Origin: Collinsella sp. BG-O-102
Lineage (GTDB): Bacteria > Actinomycetota > Coriobacteriia > Coriobacteriales > Coriobacteriaceae
Length of the DNA stretch: 57,246 bases
Assembly: GCF_023656745.1 (NCBI RefSeq)
Contig: NZ_JAMOKO010000014.1
Span: 1-57,246, forward strand
Reading direction: 5' to 3'
Numbering within the stretch: the stretch's first letter is position 1; every line of letters starts with the position of its first letter. The translations under genes and the position numbers were made by a program. Below, piece by piece: positions 16,457-24,399 of the stretch. The notes under the pieces were generated by a model. That model made no database searches. It was given only the letters and a program-made list of their open reading frames with translations, and had not been told where the DNA came from.

Positions 16457-16837
16457 CTACCGGCAGTCGGGGCAGAGACCCTCGAAGATGGTGTAGTGCG
16501 ACGTGACGTGCCAGCCGATTTGCTCGGATGCCTTGGCGTCGAGCTGGGCATCGAAGGGGAGCGGTACGTCGATGACGCGGCTGCACGAGGTGCAGATGAT
16601 ATGCGCATGCGGCTCGATCGTGCGATCGAAGCGGCTGCCGCTCGGCGTCTTGATGGAGAGAATCTCGCCGGCGTCGGCCAAGAGATTGAGGTTGCGGTAG
16701 ACCGTGCCGCGGCTGATTTTGTCATCCTGCGCGCGCACGACGTTGTAGATTTCGTCGGCGGTGGGATGGTTATAGCTTTGGCGCACGGCGTCAAGAACCA
16801 GCTTTCGCTGCCTGGTATTCCTTCTTTGCACCGCCAT
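16457..16837 (-). CDS. Fur/PerR-family metal-dependent regulator
   Basis: This 126-residue repressor has an N-terminal winged helix (HPTADEIYNVV, SRGTVYRNLNLLADAG) and a C-terminal metal and dimerisation domain with HAHIICTSC and a final CPDC, giving two CxxC zinc motifs. It may be Fur, PerR or Zur; the sequence alone does not decide. It reads after the acylphosphatase gene with a 61-base gap. The dyad attagtattgtgtgctaaat (16884-16903, minus strand) in that gap is a weak candidate for autoregulation. Confidence 0.9.
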   Translation of the reverse strand: MAVQRRNTRQRKLVLDAVRQSYNHPTADEIYNVVRAQDDKISRGTVYRNLNLLADAGEILSIKTPSGSRFDRTIEPHAHIICTSCSRVIDVPLPFDAQLDAKASEQIGWHVTSHYTIFEGLCPDCR

Positions 16838-16898
16838 GCGCCTCGCCTCTTTTCTATCAACGGTCGTAGGTAAATGATACCGTATTTAGCACACAATA

Positions 16899-17309
16899 CT
16901 AATAACGAGGCGTGAAACCGTCTTCATTGGCAAGTGGGGCTCGGGCCTGGGCGTCTACGAGGCGAAAACGCGTTCCCATACGCTCGTAGGAGGCATGAAG
17001 CGCCTCGAGATGAGATAGGATATTTGCCGGAGCCCCCTGTATCTCCATCTCGACTGAGCCGTCTTCCATGTTACGCACCCAGCCGGTGAGCGCGCGTGCC
17101 TGCGCGAGGTTGGTGTTGGTAAAGCGAAAGCCAACGCCCTGGACTTGCCCCGCCCAGCGCAGGAAATAGCGCAGGGGAGTGTCTTGAGTGGCCTCGTCGC
17201 TTGCGAGCACAGTAAGCCTGCGGCGCAGCTCGAGCTCGACGTTTGATGGTTTTTGAGGCTCTCGACTGCTGCCGGTGACGCTGGAGAAGAACGTATCGAA
17301 GAGGCCCAT
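16899..17309 (-). CDS. acyP: Acylphosphatase
   Basis: This 136-residue protein consists of an N-terminal stretch of about 45 residues and an acylphosphatase domain. The catalytic pattern is present: WAGQVQGVGFRFTN (active-site Arg) and LTGWVRNMEDGSVEMEIQG (active-site Asn). Acylphosphatases hydrolyse acyl phosphates such as carbamoyl phosphate. Typical enzymes are about 90-100 residues, so the N-terminal part is extra. The start ATG lies two bases after the stop of the oxidoreductase gene upstream, so they form an operon. Confidence 0.88.
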   Translation of the reverse strand: MGLFDTFFSSVTGSSREPQKPSNVELELRRRLTVLASDEATQDTPLRYFLRWAGQVQGVGFRFTNTNLAQARALTGWVRNMEDGSVEMEIQGAPANILSHLEALHASYERMGTRFRLVDAQARAPLANEDGFTPRY

Positions 17310-17311
17310 AG

Positions 17312-18418
17312 CTATGCCTGCTTGCCTGCGTCGGCCGGGAAGGTTATGCCGGCCTGCTGGCGCACGGCATCCATGATGCGCAGTGAGACGAGTGTGACAT
17401 CGCGGTAGTGGCCAAGCTCGTGGCGTCCCGCCGGGGTCTCCCAAATCTCTTCCTTAACGTTATCGATGCCGCCGATGGCGGTGATAAAGTCTGTGAGTTC
17501 GTATTCCATAGTGTTGCTCGATTTGGGCAGGTCGAGCACGCGGCCGTTGTCTCCCTGTTCGCGCGGTGCCTCGGTCGCCGAGCCGCGTACGACGTCGCCG
17601 CGATAGTCGATGCGGACGTTGCGGGGCGTGGACAGATGGTCGATCTGGATAGTGCCACGCTCGCCTTCGATCTGCGAGGGCAGCAGGTCATTCGTAATTT
17701 TGGAGTGCGCGAGCTCGACGGAGATACGCCCTCCGCCATAACTGGCGAGAATGGAGCCGCAGCCGTCGATGGGGCCATGGGTGAGCTCTTGCGTTGAGGG
17801 GTCGAGCAGCGTGGTCATGCTGGTGAGACCGGAGGGCATGCCGAAGATCTCGACCATGGGCTCGACGGTGTAGACGCCAATGTCCATGAGGGAACCCGAT
17901 GCCATATTGCAGTCGAAGATATTGGTGGCACGTCCCGCGAGAATCTCGTTGTAGCGCGAGGAATACTTGCCAAAGCGCAATGAGGCGCGGCGGATGGGGG
18001 CAATCTCGCCCAGGACGTCCTCGATGGCGTGGAAGGCGGGATCGTGGAGGGGACGTATAGCCTCGAGGGCCACGACACCTGCTGTCTCGGCAGCGCGAAA
18101 GACCTCGAGCGCCTGCGCTTCGGTGGCGCAGAAGGGCTTTTCGACGATGACATGCTTGCCACCGGCGATGCAGGCAAGGGCCTGCTCGTAGTGAAGTGCG
18201 TTAGGGCTGCCGATATAGACGGCGTCGACGTCGCCGGCTGCCGCAAGCTCATCGAGTGACGTAAAGTTTCGCTCGCCACCGCGCTCGGCGGTAAAGGCAG
18301 TACCGCGCTCGGCATCGCGCGAGAGCGTGCCCACAAACGCGGCTTGGTCGTTGGCGTTGACGACCTGGATAAAGTCGTCGGTAATCATGGATGTGCCGAT
18401 GGTCGCTATACGCAGCAT
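17312..18418 (-). CDS. Gfo/Idh/MocA-family NAD(P)-dependent oxidoreductase
   Basis: This 368-residue protein has an N-terminal Rossmann fold (RIATIGTSMITDDF, then GSPNALHYEQALACIAGGKHVIVEKPF) carrying the EKP motif of the family. A C-terminal α/β domain follows, with SGSLMDIGVYTVEPMVEIFG. Members oxidise or reduce sugars and inositols; the substrate is unknown. The start is ATG 18418, preceded by aggggg. It is first in an operon with acyP and possibly fur. Confidence 0.92.
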   Translation of the reverse strand: MLRIATIGTSMITDDFIQVVNANDQAAFVGTLSRDAERGTAFTAERGGERNFTSLDELAAAGDVDAVYIGSPNALHYEQALACIAGGKHVIVEKPFCATEAQALEVFRAAETAGVVALEAIRPLHDPAFHAIEDVLGEIAPIRRASLRFGKYSSRYNEILAGRATNIFDCNMASGSLMDIGVYTVEPMVEIFGMPSGLTSMTTLLDPSTQELTHGPIDGCGSILASYGGGRISVELAHSKITNDLLPSQIEGERGTIQIDHLSTPRNVRIDYRGDVVRGSATEAPREQGDNGRVLDLPKSSNTMEYELTDFITAIGGIDNVKEEIWETPAGRHELGHYRDVTLVSLRIMDAVRQQAGITFPADAGKQA

Positions 18419-18493
18419 GTATCCCCCTCGTGCCGTTCGGTTTACAGGATGAGTGTAGCGCGAGGGGGCAGGAAATAGCGTGCGAAAACGCCG

Positions 18494-18979
18494 TTACAGG
18501 TCGCTCTCGTTAAAGCCGGTGTCGATATCGAGGTTGCTGCCGTCGGCCGCCGTGGTGGCGAGCTCATCGCAGCGCTCGTTGAGCTCGTGGCCGGCGTGAC
18601 CCTTAACCCAGATGAACTCAACCTTGTGCTTGCTTTTGGCGGTGAGCAGGCGCTCCCACAGGTCGCGGTTCTTGACGGGCTGCTTGTTGGCGGTTTTCCA
18701 TCCGCGCTTTTTCCAGCCGTCGATCCAGTGCTTGTTAAAGGCGTTGACGACGTACTGCGAATCGGAATGGACTTCGACGTCGCAGGGGCGGTTAAGTGCC
18801 TCGAGCGCCACGATGACCGCCATGAGCTCCATGCGGTTGTTGGTGGTCTTGGCATAGCCGCGCGAAAGCTCGGAGGTGAAGGTCTTGCCGGCGGGGTTGG
18901 TGTATTTGAGCACGGCGCCGTAGCCGCCGCGTCCCGGATTTGATCGGGCCGAGCCGTCGGTATAGATGATGACCTTCAC
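18494..18979 (-). CDS. rnhA: Ribonuclease HI
   Basis: This 161-residue endonuclease cleaves the RNA strand of RNA-DNA hybrids. Visible catalytic carboxylates: [18 protein letters not shown] (Asp), [18 protein letters not shown] (Glu), [12 protein letters not shown] (Asp) and [10 protein letters not shown] (Asp), in the order and spacing of bacterial RNase HI. A start at GTG 18979 (aagga upstream) gives the usual family length. A longer frame to 19030 adds residues that do not resemble the family. Confidence 0.95.
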   Translation of the reverse strand: MKVIIYTDGSARSNPGRGGYGAVLKYTNPAGKTFTSELSRGYAKTTNNRMELMAVIVALEALNRPCDVEVHSDSQYVVNAFNKHWIDGWKKRGWKTANKQPVKNRDLWERLLTAKSKHKVEFIWVKGHAGHELNERCDELATTAADGSNLDIDTGFNESDL

Positions 18980-19078
18980 GGGCTTCCTTTCGTTGGGTAC
19001 GTTTCGTGTGAGTGACCATTGTAGCGCCATGCCCGCCGGGGGCTAGCAATCTACGATTTCTACCCCGTCTTCCGACAG

Positions 19079-19981
19079 TTAGTTGGCATGGATGATGCGG
19101 TTGAGCTCGTCGAGGTATTGCTGCAAGAGGGGAGAGGGCTTGCGCTCGTCGTGCATGATATAGCCTACGTGCATCGTTGGGGCGTCTGCTAACGGGATCG
19201 ATGCCATACCCCATTGCATTTCATTGGAGAGGACACCGGTCGACAGGGTGTAACCGTTTGACGTGATAAGTAAGTTAGTAAGTGTTCCGCGGTCCGAGAT
19301 TCGTATGTTGCGGTCGCAAGGGATATAGCTAAAAGGTTCCTCGGCGTAATAGAAGGAGTTCGAGGTGCCTTGCTCAAAGCTGTAGCGCGTATAGGGTGTG
19401 AGGTCGGCAAGGGACAGCTGCGGGCGGCGGGCAAGCGGGTGGCGCTCGCTAACGAAGACGTGGACCGTCGCGTCGAATAGGGGATGGAAGCTCGCGCGCG
19501 CATCGGCAAAAGCCTTCTGCAGAACGCGGGCGTTAAAGTCGTCCAGATAGAGGATGCCGATGTCGCTGCGAAACGCGCGGACGTCATCGATGATCTGCGA
19601 TGTGGTGGTCTCGCGCATGATGAACTCGAACTTGCTGTCGCGGCAGCGCTCGACCACGTTGACAAAGGCCTCGACCGAAAAGGCGTAGTGCTGGGCGGAA
19701 ATGGCGAGGCGGGCTTGCGGGGTACCGCCGTCCTCGTAGCGCGCCTCGAGCATGTCGGCCTGCTCTACGACCTGGTGCGCATAGCCCAAAAGCTCGGTGC
19801 CGTCGTTGGTGAGGGTGACGCCGCGGCTGGAGCGCGTAAAGATCTCCAGGTGGAGCTCCTGTTCCAGGCTTTTGACGGCGTTTGAGATGTTGGACTGAGC
19901 GGTATAGAGGCGCTGAGCTGCGGCGTTGATTGAGCCGGACTCTGCCACGGCAATCAGAAAACGAAGCTGCTGAAGGGTCAT
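19079..19981 (-). CDS. LysR-family transcriptional regulator, divergent from metY
   Basis: This 300-residue regulator has an N-terminal winged helix (LQQLRFLIAVAESGSINAAAQRLYTAQSNISNAVKSLE) and a LysR substrate-binding domain. It is divergently placed from metY with 273 bases between them, a layout typical for a LysR regulator of the neighbouring gene. Control of sulphur or methionine metabolism is therefore likely but inferred. ATG 19981 has aagg nine bases upstream; ATG 19990 is directly after the RBS and less likely. Confidence 0.9.
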   Translation of the reverse strand: MTLQQLRFLIAVAESGSINAAAQRLYTAQSNISNAVKSLEQELHLEIFTRSSRGVTLTNDGTELLGYAHQVVEQADMLEARYEDGGTPQARLAISAQHYAFSVEAFVNVVERCRDSKFEFIMRETTTSQIIDDVRAFRSDIGILYLDDFNARVLQKAFADARASFHPLFDATVHVFVSERHPLARRPQLSLADLTPYTRYSFEQGTSNSFYYAEEPFSYIPCDRNIRISDRGTLTNLLITSNGYTLSTGVLSNEMQWGMASIPLADAPTMHVGYIMHDERKPSPLLQQYLDELNRIIHAN

Positions 19982-20041
19982 CGATGCCATCCTTTCGATT
20001 GCTATCTATAAAACCGATAACAGATTAGCGCTTTTAAGTGA

Positions 20042-20070
20042 TTGACCGAGCGAAACAATGCTCGTACTAT
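20042..20070 (+). promoter_or_regulatory. Promoter of metY leader
   Basis: TTGACC (20042-20047) and TACTAT (20065-20070) have a 17-base spacer. The spacer largely consists of a dyad, cgagc…gctcg (20047-20064), a possible operator for the divergent LysR protein. Transcription from about 20077 gives a leader of about 178 nt. Confidence 0.65.
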
Positions 20071-20138
20071 TCAAAACACACAAAGGCGGTAGGTAATTAA
20101 ATCGACCACGGAACCGGGATGCGAAAGGAGGCCCGCAT

Positions 20139-20192
20139 ATGAATTGCTTACCAAGACGAATGCCGGGCTCCTGTTTGCGCTCGTCGGCGTGA
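20139..20192 (+). CDS. Possible 17-residue leader peptide upstream of metY
   Basis: An ATG at 20139 has the strong RBS aaaggagg eight bases upstream and opens a frame for MNCLPRRMPGSCLRSSA, ending at a TGA 62 bases before metY. It contains two Cys codons. An imperfect hairpin pairs aggaggcccgcat (20126-20138), including the RBS, with atgccgggctcct (20160-20172). Translation of the peptide and folding of the leader could thus be linked. Cys-responsive leader peptides are known in other actinobacteria; that this is one is inference. Confidence 0.45.
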   Translation: MNCLPRRMPGSCLRSSA

Positions 20193-20254
20193 TCAGGAGA
20201 CAGCGACTTACTTCTCTCTAATTTATTTACTTTTGTTCGATCAAGGAGATCATC

Positions 20255-21565
20255 ATGAGCCAGTTCATCAACAACCCCGAGCACACCTTTGGTTTCGATA
20301 CCCTGCAGCTTCACGTTGGCCAGGAGAGCGCCGATCCCGCATCCGACTCCCGCGCCGTGCCTATCTACCAGACCACGAGCTATGTGTTCCGCAACTCCCA
20401 GCACGCCGCCGACCGCTTTGGTCTTGCCGATGCTGGTAACATCTACGGCCGTCTGACCAACTCCACCCAGGGCGTCTTCGAGGACCGTATCGCCGCGCTC
20501 GAGGGTGGCGTGGCAGGTCTCGCCGTCGCCTCCGGTGCTGCTGCCATCACCTATACTCTGCAGGCTCTTGCCCAGGCCGGTGACCACGTGGTGGCTCAGA
20601 AGACCATCTACGGTGGCTCCTACAACCTGCTGGAGCATACACTCTCCCAGTTTGGCGTCGAGACCACCTTCGTCGATGCCCACAACCTGGACGAGGTCGA
20701 GGGCGCCATCAAGGACAACACCACGGTCGTCTATCTCGAGACGCTCGGCAACCCCAACTCCGACATCCCCAACATCGACGCCATCTCCGAGATCGCCAAG
20801 AAGCACGGTCTGCCGGTTGTCGTCGACAACACCTTCGGCACCCCGTATCTGTTCCGTCCGCTGGAGCATGGTGCCAACATCGTCGTCCACTCCGCAACCA
20901 AGTTCATCGGCGGCCACGGCACCTCGCTGGGCGGTGTGATCGTCGACGGCGGTAACTTCGATTGGAAGGCGAGCGGAAAGTACGCCCAGATCGCCGAGCC
21001 CAACCCCTCCTACCACGGCGTTTCGTTTGCCGAGGCTGCCGTTCCCGCCGCCTTCGCAACCTATGTCCGCGCTATCCTGCTGCGTGACGAGGGCGCCTGC
21101 ATCAGCCCGTTCAACGCCTGGGTCCTGCTCCAGGGCACCGAGACTCTGTCGCTGCGCGTTGACCGTCATGTTGAGAACACCAAGAAGGTCGTTGAGTTCC
21201 TGGCTGGTGACAGCCACGTCGCCAAGGTGAACCACCCGAGCCTGCCCGAGCACCCCGATCACGAGCTCTATCAGAAGTACTTCCCCAACGGCGGTGCCTC
21301 GATCTTTACCTTTGAGATTAAGGGTGGCCAGGAGGCAGCTTGGAAGTTCATCGATCATCTGCAGGTGTTCTCGCTGCTCGCCAACGTGGCCGACGTCAAG
21401 TCGCTCGTCGTGCACCCGGCTACCACCACGCACTCCCAGCTGTCTGCCGAGGAGCTCGCCGAGCAGAACATCACGCCCTCCACGATCCGTCTTTCCATCG
21501 GTACCGAGAACGCCGAGGATATCATTTGGGACCTGAAGCAGGCCTTCGCCGCGCTGGACGAGTAA
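20255..21565 (+). CDS. metY: O-acetylhomoserine aminocarboxypropyltransferase (sulfhydrylase)
   Basis: This 436-residue PLP enzyme makes homocysteine (or methionine) from O-acetylhomoserine and sulphide (or methanethiol). The family signature VHSATKFIGGHGTSLGG contains the PLP lysine (K216), and the long form with AVPIYQTTSYVFRNS near the N-terminus and about 430 residues is typical of MetY rather than MetB or MetC. The RBS caaggag lies before the ATG. A regulated leader precedes it, and a strong terminator follows at 21627. Confidence 0.93.
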   Translation: MSQFINNPEHTFGFDTLQLHVGQESADPASDSRAVPIYQTTSYVFRNSQHAADRFGLADAGNIYGRLTNSTQGVFEDRIAALEGGVAGLAVASGAAAITYTLQALAQAGDHVVAQKTIYGGSYNLLEHTLSQFGVETTFVDAHNLDEVEGAIKDNTTVVYLETLGNPNSDIPNIDAISEIAKKHGLPVVVDNTFGTPYLFRPLEHGANIVVHSATKFIGGHGTSLGGVIVDGGNFDWKASGKYAQIAEPNPSYHGVSFAEAAVPAAFATYVRAILLRDEGACISPFNAWVLLQGTETLSLRVDRHVENTKKVVEFLAGDSHVAKVNHPSLPEHPDHELYQKYFPNGGASIFTFEIKGGQEAAWKFIDHLQVFSLLANVADVKSLVVHPATTTHSQLSAEELAEQNITPSTIRLSIGTENAEDIIWDLKQAFAALDE

Positions 21566-21626
21566 AGCGACTTGTGCAAGGACCCCTTGCGACTCGATAG
21601 GTATAACTGCATAAAATGCCTGCTCA

Positions 21627-21666
21627 AGGCGCCTGTGCGAACAATGGTTGCACAGGCGCCTTTTTT
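21627..21666 (+). terminator. Terminator of metY
   Basis: The perfect stem ggcgcctgtgc/gcacaggcgcc is followed by six T. Confidence 0.92.
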
Positions 21667-21877
21667 GCATAGAGAGGGTGCAAAAACAGGGTTTTTGACA
21701 CGCTTTATGCATTCGAGTTGTGGAAAACTCCTGTTGAGAGGATGTGAGTTTTACGCAATTGACGTGCGCCTTTTGAGTAAAACCGCAGGTCGCGATTTGC
21801 TCGGGGTACTATGCAGCGCAATCGAATCACACGCAGCTCAAACGCAGCAAAAACGCACTACGGAGGTTTCCAGCTAC

Positions 21878-22654
21878 ATGAGGATCGATTCACGAAAACC
21901 GAAAGCCGCCGCCCTTTCCGCCGCTCTGGCCGTGGCACTTTTGGCGGGCGCTGGTGCAACTGATGCCCACGCCGCAACACTGTCCGATACGGTTGGATCT
22001 ACGCCGTCCGAGACGACGCTGGTACAGCCCGTTGACTATCGCGGCGATGGTTATGGTTCCATGCAGGAGTGGAACGCCTCGATGGAGGCCAAGCGCGATT
22101 CCCTTGAGATGCGTGCTCAGATCATTATGAATATGTATGGCGACTATGCTACCGATGACGAGCGCGCTGTGTTGCAGGGTTGCATCGACGGTGCGGGCAG
22201 CCTGTTGACGATGGGGGAGGTCGACGCCAAGTCGACCGAGCTCGATGAGCTGCGCACCGCGCTTGAGGATGCCAAGCGCGAAGCGCTCGAGGCGGCCGCC
22301 GCCGAGGCGGAGGCTGCCGAGGCCACCCAGGCTTCGTACTACAACGCCGGTTTCACTCCGTCCTACGCGTCTGCCGCGTCCTACGCGAACGAATCGGGCC
22401 TGACGCGCTCTGCGGGTGTCAATAACTACAACGGGCGCCGCGAGACCTATTACAGCAGCAATGTGCTTTATCACTATCGCACGGGCGAATGGACTCAGGA
22501 TTCTGAGGGCTTCTGGCGCGATTCCGACGGCTATTACGTTGTTGCCGCGGGCGATATGGCCCAGGGCTCGACCTTTACGGGCTCCAAGGGCGAGTGCAAG
22601 GTCTATGACTCCGGCTGCGCCGCCGGAACTACCGACTACTATACCGGTTGGTAA
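21878..22654 (+). CDS. Secreted protein of unknown function with Ala/Glu-rich coil
   Basis: This 258-residue protein has an N-terminal signal peptide ending in DAHA|ATLS. A helical Ala/Glu-rich segment follows (about 125-150, likely coiled coil), then a Tyr/Gly/Ser-rich C-terminal domain with two Cys (about 180-258; EGFWRDSDGYYVVAAGDMAQ, GECKVYDSGC) that may form a disulphide. I do not recognise a catalytic motif; the C-terminal part loosely recalls small cell-wall domains of the 3D type. RBS ggagg lies 11 bases upstream, a little far. It stands alone between terminators, with an upstream region of about 210 bases that shows no gene. Confidence 0.75.
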   Translation: MRIDSRKPKAAALSAALAVALLAGAGATDAHAATLSDTVGSTPSETTLVQPVDYRGDGYGSMQEWNASMEAKRDSLEMRAQIIMNMYGDYATDDERAVLQGCIDGAGSLLTMGEVDAKSTELDELRTALEDAKREALEAAAAEAEAAEATQASYYNAGFTPSYASAASYANESGLTRSAGVNNYNGRRETYYSSNVLYHYRTGEWTQDSEGFWRDSDGYYVVAAGDMAQGSTFTGSKGECKVYDSGCAAGTTDYYTGW

Positions 22655-22682
22655 TCTGCCATAAGGAAAATTGGCACATGAT

Positions 22683-22732
22683 GGGCGGGCGTCTTTGCTG
22701 AGCTTTTAGGCAACGTAAAGCCGCCCGTTCTT
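22683..22732 (+). terminator. Terminator-like hairpin after the secreted protein
   Basis: The arms gggcgg/ccgccc, with additional pairing inside (tcttt/aaag), are followed by ttcttt. The loop is long, so confidence is moderate. Confidence 0.45.
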
Positions 22733-22843
22733 TATGTGCGTTCGAGTTAACAGAGCCCTTACCGTGGCGGTACGCTGGGCGTATGGATGCGGGGCACACT
22801 GGTTCTTGAGAAATAAGGTCTTTCTCTTGGAGGAAGTGGTCTT

Positions 22844-23050
22844 GTGAATGCTCGAGATATCGCCGTTGCCGCCGTCGCGTTGATGCTTGGCTGCCTTGGT
22901 CCCACGGCCGCGCTCGTCGCGGGCATGCAGGGGTCTTGTGAGGCTGCCTCTATCGTGGTTGGCGTGTTGATCGCGGCCGCGCTGCTGGGAAGTGCGGGCG
23001 TAGTCCTTTGTCGCGACGATGAGGACGAGGTGCCGGGGTCGCAACGCTAA
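22844..23050 (+). CDS. Small two-helix membrane protein
   Basis: This 68-residue protein has two hydrophobic segments (about 6-26 and 35-55) and an acidic C-terminal tail. It starts at GTG 22844 with ggagg ten bases upstream. No motif or family is recognised. It is followed by a strong hairpin and converges on the ketopantoate reductase gene. It is a small hypothetical gene with decent start signals but no functional clue. Confidence 0.55.
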   Translation: MNARDIAVAAVALMLGCLGPTAALVAGMQGSCEAASIVVGVLIAAALLGSAGVVLCRDDEDEVPGSQR

Positions 23051-23091
23051 CTGTTGTGAGATCGGCCGCCGATCGTAGACGAAGATGAAGG

Positions 23092-23126
23092 CCGCCGCAG
23101 GGGAAAGGTTCCCTTGCGGCGGTTTT
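23092..23126. terminator. Terminator between convergent genes
   Basis: The stem ccgccgcaggg/cccttgcggcgg is followed by tttt on the plus strand. It may serve the gene at 22844. Confidence 0.7.
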
Positions 23127-23159
23127 GCTGTTAAGGCTGTTGAATGCGGCGAGTTGGCG

Positions 23160-24074
23160 CTACCAGTTTTTCTCGATATCGCGGATGCGCCGATAGAGCC
23201 ACTCGTTTTGCGGTGCCTGGATATCGTGTTTGGCTGCGAGCCGGCAGATGGTGCCCGCGAACTCATCAACCTCGGTTTTGCGCCTTGCGATGCGGTCTTG
23301 AGCCATTGAGGGCATACCGGCGGGGTCGATTCCCTCGATGAGGTGCACCATTTGCGTCAGGTCTGCCTCGGTCAGCTCAACGCCCTCGGCGTTGGCGACC
23401 GCAAGCGTTTCGCGCATGGCGGAAACAAAGCAGCGACGCTGCTCGGAGCCCGGCTCCGTGGCGCTTCCGTAGGTCCCGCCGTAGGCCATGCAGGTCTGGT
23501 TGATGCCGTCGTTGAGCATGAGTTTGGCCCACATGCGGTGAGCGATGTCGTCCTCGACGGTATGGGCGATGCCGCAGCGCGTGTAGAGCCCGTCGATAGC
23601 GGCGACGGTCGCGGGGTCCGTGCCGGCCGCCGCGCCAAAGCGGATCTCGCCCGCATTGGTAAAGGTGAGCGCGCCGTTGAGGAACACGGCGTCCATGCCC
23701 TGGCAGATACCAAGAACGGTATGCTCCCAGCCAAAGCGTTCGGCAATCTTTTGCTCGCTCGTAATGCCGTTGCATAGCGAGGCGATGAGCGTGTTGGGTC
23801 CCACGACGCGCTCCATAGTCTTGAGTGCTTGGTCGAGACCGGTGGTCTTGACTGTCAGGATGACCAGATCGGCGGGCGTCGCCTCGCTGGCGCGGACGGA
23901 CGTGAGATCGCAGGGCTTGCCGTTGACAGTGAGCGCATCGCCCGCGTGACGCTCAAAACGGGTGTCATCCATGATGTATTCGACGGCGTCGTTGCCGAGC
24001 GCCCGGGCGATCATGCTGCCGTAGAGCAGGCCGACGCCGCCCTTGCCGATAAAGGCGACCTTGTTGATCTGCAT
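23160..24074 (-). CDS. panE: Ketopantoate reductase-like (ApbA/PanE) enzyme
   Basis: This 304-residue protein begins with the Rossmann motif VAFIGKGGVGLLYGSMIARAL and contains VILTVKTTGLDQAL and LIASLCNGI, both characteristic of ApbA/PanE. The catalytic Lys in a HRMWAKLMLNDGINQTC segment and the late EVDEFAGTI motif fit. PanE reduces 2-dehydropantoate to pantoate for coenzyme A synthesis, but paralogues act on other 2-oxoacids, so the substrate is not certain. ATG 24074 has ggggag nine bases upstream. Confidence 0.85.
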   Translation of the reverse strand: MQINKVAFIGKGGVGLLYGSMIARALGNDAVEYIMDDTRFERHAGDALTVNGKPCDLTSVRASEATPADLVILTVKTTGLDQALKTMERVVGPNTLIASLCNGITSEQKIAERFGWEHTVLGICQGMDAVFLNGALTFTNAGEIRFGAAAGTDPATVAAIDGLYTRCGIAHTVEDDIAHRMWAKLMLNDGINQTCMAYGGTYGSATEPGSEQRRCFVSAMRETLAVANAEGVELTEADLTQMVHLIEGIDPAGMPSMAQDRIARRKTEVDEFAGTICRLAAKHDIQAPQNEWLYRRIRDIEKNW

Positions 24075-24399
24075 GTGAATCATCTCCCCATGTAAAAGGC
24101 GCCCGCGTAAGGGGCGCCTGATGGATTGTATGCTGCCAGGGTGATTGGTGGGTGCGCGGGGCGGCTGTTATAAAAAAGAAACGTTTGCCTGGACGCTACG
24201 CTGCAGGGCAGACCGCAAAGACATGCGCGTGGTCATGTCCGGCTCCTTTCATCGGGCTTTTTGCTGATGTTAAAGCGGTGCCGTGACAGCTCGATTTCTG
24301 CTGCGTTACGATACGTTCTCGATTGCGATTCCACGATGTTTCGGCTGCGTGACCATTGTGTTTCGCCTTGCCGGGGCGCTGATGGCGAAGGGAGGGGCC

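Noticed and set aside
16884-16903. Fur/PerR box before the fur-family gene
   Set aside because: There is a short dyad (ttag…ctaa), but spacing and sequence do not match standard Fur or PerR boxes, and it overlaps the stop codon of acyP. Kept only as a remark in the gene entry.
20077-20254. SAM riboswitch or T-box upstream of metY
   Set aside because: I find neither the SAM-I core nor a T-box sequence with terminator. The only clear structure is the hairpin around the leader-peptide frame.
20006-21712. A 568-residue open frame antisense to metY
   Set aside because: Same cause as the nrdD shadow; it also spans the metY promoter and terminator on the other strand and resembles no protein.
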